Assembly: GCA_002633025.1 (NCBI GenBank)
Contig: NMRB01001010.1
Coordinates: 37,006 to 101,005 of the forward strand
Source of the DNA: Notospermus geniculatus
Taxonomy: Eukaryota; Nemertea; Pilidiophora; Heteronemertea; Lineidae
DNA length: 64,000 nucleotides
Direction: 5' to 3'
Numbering within the stretch: the stretch's first letter is position 1; each line of letters opens with the position of its first letter. Made by a program: the position numbers and the translations under genes. Under the pieces are notes generated by a model. It ran no database searches and had not been told where the DNA came from. It worked only from the letters and a program-made list of their open reading frames with translations. Shown here one piece after another: positions 11,113 through 20,700 of this stretch.

Positions 11113-11232
11113 GAGTTTTTCGCAAAGCCCCCGAAACGCCAACGCGAACGCCAAACCTTCGATGCCACGAAGAGAGAACCGAACAAAAGGGTACACGTTC
11201 GTGTTGGCATTTCGGCGGTTTTGCGAAAACTC
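11113..11232. mobile_element. Palindromic MITE family D, copy 1
   Basis: A near-complete palindrome with arms of the form GAGTTTTTCGCAAAGCCCCC and its complement, around a core 'cgatgccacgaagagag'. The allelic or duplicate copy is at 15410-15530. Further copies are at 36519, 47553, 48042, 48698, 52457 and 53360. It lies in intron 1 of the RGS9BP-like block. Confidence 0.85.
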
Positions 11233-13057
11233 TATAATATTGCCCATTTTGATTCTCATATTGTGCAATAATATTGATCATGTATGGTCCTTCGCTATTT
11301 CCTTACCGAAGAAGTGCAACAACAACAAAACAACCTTTGTGCTAACTGTCCTTCTTAATCTTCATTTACCATTTTCAATTTCAAAATTCTATGTACCAAA
11401 ACCTGAATATTTTTATTGTTCCAGATCATATCCTTTACCAGGAGGAGATTATCTTCCCCTGCCTTTACCTACGTATTTTCACTTTCGGTTTTTGTCACCC
11501 AACGCATCCCCATCAGCATCCCCGTCCCCTCGTTCCTTCTCACATGAAGTAAGACCAAGCCCAAGACTAATGTTGGTGTGATGTCATGTAATTGCCGTTT
11601 TTCATGTCACAAGCGGTTGAGGGTTCACGGTGTTTCGCATAAATGGCTTCACACACACGCACTGGACCTTACTGGTCTCAACACTAACACACCAAATCCA
11701 CACACGGAAAATTTTAATGAGATTCTTCGTCGAGCTCAAACATGTAACTAATTGCAACCACAACACTTTTAAATGCCCCCATCACACTGAGCCAGTTCTC
11801 AGTACGTTCTTGAAAATGTTGCCGAACGGGCTCAAACTGTGTTCGAACGGAGTGGACGTAGTGGTAACTTTTTACAGTATTTTTAGGAACTTCATGGAGG
11901 GCGGGAAGGGTGCTCCAGCACTTCGACACATTATTTGGCCAACATTACACGTTCTTGCCCTTCTACGATTTTTTTAAGGACGGGACATGACGTTTTGAGA
12001 ACTATAGCTCAGTGTGACAGTACCTTAACATATGTGTAACCACACTGCACACAGCACACATTATGAGAATCTACGGGGGACTGCTCATCGAGCTGCTCGA
12101 CAAAGAAGCCTAAAAATTGTGCTTATTTGTCGCCGGAGCGGTTCGATAAATAAACTCAGTCTCAATTTCCTTTTGAAGATAAGTATGGTCAAATATGTAA
12201 CCATGGCTCAGCCACCACGAAATATACAATTGTGTACAGTGGCGTCTTTTACAAGAAGGCTTTGAATACCAAGATGAACCCAGTTCGGGGTATAGTATTA
12301 GGAAATTCGCATCAACGTTTAAACCCCCTGTTCCCCTCTCAAAATCTGACGGTGTAATCAAAGATTCAGATGATCCAGCGAAAATCAAACACTCGGGTGT
12401 ACACAGTAAATTAGAGAAACTGACTTGACTTGTCTCATCATCTTTTCAGTTAATAAAGGATTTCAACCGTGAGATTGCCCGCTATTGCACCATGGTGATT
12501 GCATTGGGAGGCTCAAAGGACTCGGATGCTTTCAGAGAAGAACTCAAGAAATCGAGAAAGAGGGCTTGTTCGTTGGCGAAACAAAATAAAAACCGACTTC
12601 TTCCCCACCTTAGAAAGTAAGTTTAAAGATAGAAGATGATGGCGCTGAATAGGAGGCAAATGCATGGTAAAATTTCCACGGAAGTTCTCAATCTGTTGCT
12701 AATCCAAAAGTCATATGATCGTTTTAAAAAAAACTTAAGTTTCTTTTATTGGAATTGCCAAGCCCCTCCTTCCCCAGTATTGCCATTTCAATTGAAAGAC
12801 GTGTTTAGGCCCTGCACCCCTCTACCGATTCTTGCAGCCTTGCCATGATGTGGAGCAGCTTTTCGAAATAGATAAATGTCGCCCTGGATACGAAATTTGG
12901 CACACCGTACAGCAATAACGGTGGTAACCATGAGAACGCCCGGCGGAAAAGGCAGTCTGGTTTATTTTAGTACCTAATGGTTCAGAGATGTTGGTTACCA
13001 ATTTCCTTTTGGTACATCGTGTGATACTAGCCGTTCGCCATGCTGTTTGCCTTTCTA

Positions 13058-13201
13058 AGGTTGAGTTCACATCGAGGTATACGGTATACGGATACGCTGG
13101 CGAACAAACAAGGTTTCATGGTCATGAACCCTTTATTAGGCCATTGTTCGCCAGCGTGTTCGTACATGTATATACCGTGTACTTCTATGTGAACTCAGCC
13201 T
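13058..13201. mobile_element. Foldback MITE with AGGTTGAGTTCACAT ends
   Basis: Inverted arms 'gttgagttcacat' / 'atgtgaactcagcc', with inner arms 'cgctggcgaacaa' / 'ttgttcgccagcg'. The matching copy in the right-hand block is at 17555-17692. A related, truncated copy is at 30084-30171. It lies in intron 2 of the gene. Confidence 0.8.
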
Positions 13202-13652
13202 AAAGCGACCTATCCAAGTGCAATATTATTGTACAATATGAGGATCAAAGTGGGCAATGCAGCCAATCTTTCTTCCATCCATTATGCCAGAAGCATGACA
13301 CCCATTTTGGGCCCCATATTGTGCAATAAATATTGTACGTGGATGGACCGCTTAAGGAAATCCTCTGCAACGTTAGGCCTACTACAGTATGGTTTCCTTC
13401 GCTTTTTTCTTGCAGCAGTCTCGCGCATCCGGAGAACACGGACAGGAACGAAGTTGAAAAATTATGGAGCAGCTATTCATCTTGCCTTGAGTTGTTCGAG
13501 GTGCAAATGCTGAGGACACTAGAGCTTCTTCGATTCTTCCCCTTTTCTACAGGTATACAGTATAACTGTAAACATATGCAAGTGCCACGCTAGTTGCAAA
13601 CGAAATATTTTGCGTTCCGCATATTGGTTGGCGAGGAATGAACTGGCCTTAA

Positions 13653-13902
13653 AGGAGCTGGACGTCCAAGTTGTAAACACTCACTCACTGGTTCTCTGTC
13701 CACGCGACGCCTGCGGTGCTGTCACCTATTGTCGGTGATATGTACTGACGTGAATATCGTGAGTGAGTTGCATCGGACCGGGAACCAGTCTAACGATCAC
13801 GGGGCGCTACTGGTGCTGCCACCTGCACGAAGGAATAAAACTAGTTTGCCGACCATGTTTGTAAACAAACCAGCTTGTTTACAACTTCGGCGTCTAACTC
13901 CT
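13653..13902. mobile_element. piggyBac-type MITE, 250 bp, TTAA flanks
   Basis: The element begins AGGAGCTGGACGTCCAAG and ends 'acttcggcgtctaactcct', flanked by TTAA at 13649-13652 and 13903-13906. The right-hand gene copy has the single empty TTAA at 18396-18399. It abuts a second TTAA element (13907-14170) and shares the TTAA between them. Confidence 0.88.
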
Positions 13903-13906
13903 TTAA

Positions 13907-14170
13907 AGGGCCACAGTATTCCTTCCCTATCCTGCGCTAACCATATCCGCGTTAAGGGAGACCTCTATTAACATAGTTGTTGAACTAACGCTTATCAACC
14001 TCGCCCCAGGTACAGTAACTCACGTTCCTTTGGAATCCGCGTATGCATTGTATTGTAATAATACATTCTCCAACTCTGGGGCGAAAGGTAAAACTATACG
14101 GTATTGGAGAATGATGCAAGCACCACCGGTGGCGCCGGCTGTCGACAAAAATGGCAATATCGTGGCGCTT
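13907..14170. mobile_element. TTAA-flanked MITE with CGACAGCCGGCGCC core, left block
   Basis: Starts AGGGCCACAGTATTCC after TTAA and ends near 'ggcaatatcgtggcgctt'. The core 'ggcgccggctgtcgac' is shared with the elements at 18400-18668, 22166-22421, 24234-24454, 24779-24999 and 51924-52078. The right TTAA is mutated to TTGA here but intact in the right-hand copy. Confidence 0.75.
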
Positions 14171-14298
14171 GACGGCAAAAAAGTATCAAGTTAAAAAAAT
14201 CGTCGTAGTCGAGGGCCTCATCAGTTCATGGTCTGCTGGGAGCCAGTGCTAATGATATACATGTAATTTTAAAGATTTCCCCCCGAATTTACTCTTAA

Positions 14299-14687
14299 AG
14301 CAAATGGCTCGCGGTGTTTGTTTTGATTCAGTTGGGGCGCCATGACAGTTGGTCCTCAATATCAAGCACATTTTGAGAAAAAGGCGAAAGAAGGATTTTA
14401 GTTTAAAGGGAAATGCATTAGACAGCCAAACTTCGGAGGCGTATTCTGCAAAATCTGCCGCTTCAAAATCAATGTGAATTGCACAAAACGTACATTTTGA
14501 CCGACTGAATTTGAAAATGTCATTACCCCATTTTAACAATTTTTAATGGAAGCTCGTCCCCAGGTGTACGTTCGCATATTTGCACAGGTTTTGCATATGG
14601 CTGGAGCACGGCTGTGCCTGGAGGCGAGATTCACTCTCTATGGGAGGGCCCATCAAAAATCAAAACAAACCCCGCTAGCCATTTGCT
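14299..14687. mobile_element. TTAA-flanked element in intron 3, left block
   Basis: Inverted ends AGCAAATGGCTCGCGG and CCCGCTAGCCATTTGCT, flanked by TTAA at 14295-14298 and 14688-14691. At the orthologous TTAA of the right block sits a different element (18791-18933). Confidence 0.82.
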
Positions 14688-14799
14688 TTAACTAATGATT
14701 TTTTTTATTTTAGGTAAAGCTATTTTCATACAGACCGGACTCCAGGAGTGTCAACTGACAACGCACAACCATCGATATGGCTCTATAGCCGTGGAACAN

Positions 14800-17700
14800 A
14801 TGGCGTCGCCCAGTGATGCTCTTTGTCCAACGTCAGGTTTGTCTACGTCTGATAAAGCACTGCAACTCCAAGTTTCAAATTCATGTGGCCTTACACTGAT
14901 ACACACTGCCGTGATACATGCTGAAACCAGACTGAGTGTAAAAGGAAAAGCCATCATCAGGAAAAATGTCCGAGGAAAATCTTTTAAAAGAAACGGTTCC
15001 TTTTACATTAGGAAAATAGAGGAGTTGGCAGTGCACTGTGTCATCGTTATTTGTATAGCTTACATGTCCATTATTATGTCCGTGTATCTGTTGCATAGGG
15101 TCTCAGTAATGTAGAACACTAACACGGACGTATCTGATAACATACTGGAAGCAAAGTACAGCGGCTTCCTCAGACACCCCACCCAAATCAGTATGAATCC
15201 CTCCACTGTGCGTTCGTTTTAGTCCATATAGCCTACAATTATTGAATAATAGTACTTTCACCTGTCAGGCCATTGTGCTTATTTAGACACCGACGTAAAA
15301 GGCCTACGTCATGTAGATACACCATCTAATATTATTGCACAATATGTGGCCCAGAATGGAAACATGAGCCTCTAGCATGATGGACAGAAGAAAGATTGGC
15401 AATCAGAGGGAGTTTTTCGCAAAGCCCCCGAAATGCCAACGCGAACGCCAGACCTTCGATGCCACGAAGAGAGTAACCGAACAAAAGGATATACGTTCGT
15501 GTAGGCATTTCGGCGGTTTTGCGAAAACTCTATAATATTGCCCATTTTGATTCTCATATTGTGCAATAGTATTGATCATGTATGTTCCTTCGCTATTTCT
15601 TACCGAAGAAGTGCAACAACAAAAAACATCCTTTATGCTAACCGCCCTTCTTAACCTTCATTTACCATTTTTAATTTCAAATTCTATGTACCAAAACCTA
15701 AATATTTTCTTGTTCCATATTATATCCTCTACCAAAAATAGATAAGTTCGCTTATCTATTTTTGCCTTTACCTATTTTCACTTTCGGTTTTTGTCACCCA
15801 ACGCAATCCCCATCAGCATCGTTCCCCGTCCCCTTCCTACTCACCGGTAAAAGTAAGACCAAGACCGAGACTAACGTTTGTGTAATGTCATGTAATTGCT
15901 GTTTTTCATGTCACAAGTGGTTGAGGGTTCACAGTGTTTCGCAAGTGGCTTCACACACACGCACCGGGCCTTACTGGTCACAACACTAAAGGCCAATTCA
16001 TACTTCGCATTTTGCGCTTTGCGCGTGTCCGTTTCCTATGTGAGTGCGTGGTAGAAAAAGTTATTTTATTGTTGGTACCACACGTAAACATAGGAAACGG
16101 ATAAGCGCAAAGCGCAAAACGGAAAAGTATGAATTAGCTTTAAGGCCAATTCATACTTTGCGTTTGTCCGCTTTGCGCTTGTCCGTCTCCTACGGGTGTT
16201 TGTGAGTGCGTGGTAGAAAAAGTAATTTTATTATTGGTACCACACATAAACATAGGGAACGCACAAGTGCAGAGCGCAAAACGGAGAAGTATGAATCTAC
16301 CCTTATACACGCCAAACCCACAATGGAAAATTTTAATGAGATTCCTCGTCGAGCTCAAACATATAACTATTGCAAACACAACACTTAAACTTAGGTGTAA
16401 TCACACTGCACACAGCACACGTCATAATCTATACGGACTGCTCATCGAGCGGCTCGATAAAGAAGCCTGAACATTCGCTTATTTTGTCGAGCGGCTCGAC
16501 ATACATTTGTAGCTCAGCCACCATGCAATATACATGTACGTGTGTACAGTCGCGTCTTTGACAAGAAAGGCTTTGAATACCAAGGTGAACCCAGTTCGCG
16601 GTATAGTAAGGAAATTCGCATCAACGGTTAAACCCCCTGTTCCCCTCTGACGGTGAAATCAAAGATTCAGATGGTCGTTATCCAACGAAAATCAAACATT
16701 CGGGTATACAGACTTAATTAGAGAAGTATGATTCGCTTTGAAACTGACTTGATTGTCTCATCTTTCCAGTTAATAAAGGATTTCAACCGTGAGATTGCCC
16801 GCTATTGCACAATGGTGATTGCATTGGGAGGCTCAAAGGACTCGGATGCTTTCAGAGAAGAACTCAAGAAATCGAGAAAGAGGGCTTGTTCGTTGGCGAA
16901 ACAAAATAAAAACCGACTTCTTCCCCACCTTAGAAAGTAAGTTTAAAGATAGAAGATGATGGCGCTGTAGGAGGCAAATGCATGGTAAAATTTCCACGGA
17001 AGTTCTCAATCAGTTTCTAGCCCAAAGTAATTACATGTTATTGTAATTAATCATTTTTTAAAAAACTTGACATTTTTTATTCGGAATCGCCAAGCCCCTC
17101 CTTCCCCAGTATTGCCATTTCAACAGGAGCAGTCAGCCGCGCATATTGCCAACAGATGGCAGCAAAGTTCTAGCGGACCAAAGTACAGGAAAATCTACGT
17201 GATTGCTGCTCGATCAATAATGACTGGGTGCGCTATATGCATTTAATTGGGCCTTAGTGACACCTATTGGTCAACTCACTGACGGCTCCTATTGAAAGAC
17301 GTGTTTAGGCCCTGCACCCTACCTTACCGATTCTTGCAGCCTTGATGTGGAGCAGCTTTTCGAAATAGATAAATGTCGCCCTGGATACGAAATTTGGCAC
17401 ACCGTACAGCAACAACGGTGGTAACCATGAGAACGCCCGGCGGAAAAGGCAGTCTGGTTTATTTTAGTACCTAATGGTTCAGAGATGTTGGTTACCAATT
17501 TCCTTTTGGTACATCGTGTGATACTAGCCGTTCGCCATACTGTTTGCTTTTCTGAGGTTGAGTTCACATCGAGGTATACGGTATACGGATACGCTGGCGA
17601 ACAAACAAGGTTTCATGGTCATGAACCCTTTATTAGGCCATTGTTCGCCAGCGTGTTCGTATATACCGTGTACTTCTATGTGAACTCAGCCTAAAGCGGC

Positions 17701-20700
17701 CTATACACGTGCAATATTATTGCACAATATGAGGAACAAAATGGGCAATGCAGCCAATCTTTCTTCCATCCATTATGCCAGAAGCATGACACCCATTTTG
17801 GGCCCCATATTCTACAATAAATATTGTACGTGGATGAACCGCTTAAGGAAATCCTCTGCAACGTTAGGCCTACTACAGTACCGGTATGGTTTCCTTCGCT
17901 TTTTTCTTGCAGCAGTCTCGCGCATCCGGAGAACACGGACAGGAACGAAGTTGAAAAATTATGGAGCAGCTATTCATCTTGCCTTGAGTTGTTCGAGGTG
18001 CAAATGCTGAGGACACTAGAGCTTCTTCGATTCTTCCCCTTTTCTACAGGTATACAGTATAACTGTAAACATATGCAAGTGCCACGCTACCAGAAGTGTA
18101 ACACTTCAGGACCCATATTCATAAAACCCTGCTAGGCTTAGTTGCCTGCTATAAAGTGCCTAGTTTGTACAGACCAATGTACACAACTAGCAGCCAACTA
18201 AGCTAGCAAGGTTTTATGAATATGGGCCCTGGACTGGTAGCTCGACTTGAAAGTGCCAGCCTGAAGAAGACCCCGGTTGGGGTCGAAAATTTGCTAAGAT
18301 TCTGGAAATTGACTTCCTGTTTCATCAAGTGCCACGCTAGTTGCAAACGAAATATTTTGCGTTTCGCATATTGGTTGACGAGGAATGAACTAGCCTTAAA
18401 GGGCCACAGTATTCCTTCCCTATCCTGCGCTAACCATATCCGCGTTAAGGGAGACCTCTATTTACATAGTTGTTGAACTAACGCTTATCAACCTCGCTCC
18501 ATGTACAGTATTAACTCACGTCACGTTTCTTGGGTATCCACGTATGCATTGTATTGTAATCATACATTCTCCAACACTGGGGCGAAAAGTAAAGCAACGG
18601 TATTGGAGAATGATGCAATCACCACAGGTGGCGCCGGCTGTCGACAAAAATGGCAATATCGTTGCCCTTTAAGGCAAAAAATATCAAGTTAAAAAAATCG
18701 TCATAGTCGAGGGCCTCATCAGTTCATGGTCTGCTGGGAGCCAGTGCTAATGATACAATTTTAAAGATTTTTTCCCGAATTTACTTTTAAAGCGGACTAT
18801 TCGCGCCGAGACAAATATTCCACACAGCAGTTTCCGGATCGGCCGCCGCAATGCATTTACCAGTTGTTGTTACGAATAAAACGGGTTGTTTTATTATTTT
18901 TGGTTCACTTTGGACAGACGCGAACAATCCGCTTTAACTAATGATTTTTTTAAATTTTAGGTAAAGCTATTTTCATACAGACCGGACTCCAGGAGTGTCA
19001 ACTGACAACGCACAACCATCGATATGGCTCTATAGCCGTGGAACAAATCTCGATATGCCAACGGGTGATAAAAAACGGCTTGAGGCCGAGGACTACAGGA
19101 TGCTGCAAAAGTAAGCCACCGATAGAAACAATTGATTCAGTGGTGAATGCTGGCGGAGTTTTCGTCAGGGGTTGTTCATGCAGCCGGTTGACATCCTGCC
19201 GGCTGATCACTGACGCATTCTTGAAAATTACTTAGCTGTGTAACGAACCTTGGAGGAATTATACTGACAGTCAGTATAATTCCTTCAAGAAAGAACTAAC
19301 AACAGGAGCTGTCAATCAGTTGACCAATACGCTTCAGTATATACGGCCCAATTCAGTGCCAAGCGCACTCGTTCATGGTTGAGTGAGCACTAATCAGTTC
19401 TAGCGGACCAATACAATAGAAAATTCAATTTGTTATTGTATTTGTTCGCTGGAACTTTGCTGCCGTCTTTTGGCGATAACTGCGGCTCACTGCTCCTATT
19501 TTCTTACCTATACATCCACACTCTAACTGTAAGGGTAATTCCATGGATAAGGGTAATTCCTCTCACTTCTTCACAGTTATTTCAAAACTCTTTTTCTTCT
19601 TGGCACAATTGAAACGCTGTGGAAAAACTAAGATGATGATGTGAAGAATTCTAATAGCTTTCAACGAGGGCTCGAAGTACACAAGTAGACCAGTACACCA
19701 TTACAAACCTACGCGCGCCACGTAACATTTAAATTGTGCGATGCCGGTTTCTTGCCTCGTGTTTTTTGCAGCCTGTTGAATGACACCAACGTATGCCACG
19801 CATCTTCAAAGCTGCCTTCATAATAATAAAAGGCAGAGATCTGCCATCTAATCTCATCTCTGATCTTGAGAGTTGTAAAGGCGTCGCTGAAGCTTGGTGA
19901 TATTTAAGTGCCATTTTTTAGGAAGAAAAGGGCAACTCGCTTTTTTCTATTTTGTTTTGTGCACGCAATGCAAACAGGGAAGGCTACTTTTTTAGTTGCA
20001 CCTGTAGAATAAAAATGTGGAACAACATACCGAATGAGCATTACTTTGGTGTTAATAGGGAGGCCAATTTCTGTGCTTGCCAAATAGGCCTACCATACAC
20101 ATCTGTGCTTCCTAGGTACATATACCATCACACCTGCATTTAAGCAGGCGTGAATATAATATTTTTGTATGAAAATTCTTGATCCGGTGTATTTCATTTC
20201 CTGATGATATCAAGTATACGTACTTTATAATCTGGTGTTCCTGGTAACGCTCTTCTTGTTGCAGAGATATACACGACATTCGAGATATGCTTTCAAGTAT
20301 GCAAAGATACGGTGACGTAAACCCCTGGACAGTGCAACACCCGACCTCGACAAATTGGGTAGGTTTTTGCATGTCAGTAACGTGAGGAGTATAGGTTTTT
20401 GCATGTCAGTAACGTGAGGAGTATAAATAAAACAACATTGCTTGTATGCCCCCAACATATATTCAGCCAAAAATAGATTTTTGATTCAGTTCGTGTTCGA
20501 TGCATATTTCTAAGATGCAACACAATAGTGAGGTTTCGCAAAATCTGACGAAACACGAAGTACGAAATACGAAATTAGACTTCATTTTCATTAGGCCTAC
20601 ATAATGTATTTCAGGAGATGGTTGGTACCACAAATATCGCCTGCTGCAAGAGTCTGTTCGCGTATAACGTTAGACCGATAGAGTTACGGTGCATATTAAA

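Larger units (their letters stand above)
10499..14798 (+). pseudogene. Left copy of RGS9BP-like exons 1-4, cut inside exon 4
   Basis: This block carries exon 1 (10499-10570), exon 2 (12450-12616), exon 3 (13416-13552) and the first half of exon 4 (14734-14798), nearly identical to the right-hand copy. It stops within exon 4 at a single N (14799), and the following base begins exon 1 again. Taken literally it is a truncated gene copy. The N exactly at the joint, and differences that consist mainly of whole transposon insertions, make it more likely a second haplotype placed in tandem by the assembly. Its exon 2 and 3 reading frames are intact. After exon 1 the two copies differ by a 7-nt net indel, which lies downstream of my proposed donor. 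Confidence 0.7.
10499..19046 (+). repeat. 4.3-kb direct tandem duplication joined at an N
   Basis: Left block 10499-14798 and right block 14800-19046 are collinear and highly similar throughout introns and exons. The joint is the N at 14799. Clear insertion differences are: the MITE at 13653-13902 only on the left; the elements at 15987-16305, 17125-17290 and 18090-18325 only on the right; and two different elements at one shared TTAA (14299-14687 on the left, 18791-18933 on the right). Confidence 0.9.

Noticed and set aside
11036-11581. 181-codon open frame overlapping intron 1 of the RGS9BP-like block
   Set aside because: It runs through a palindromic MITE and intron sequence and is disrupted in the other copy.
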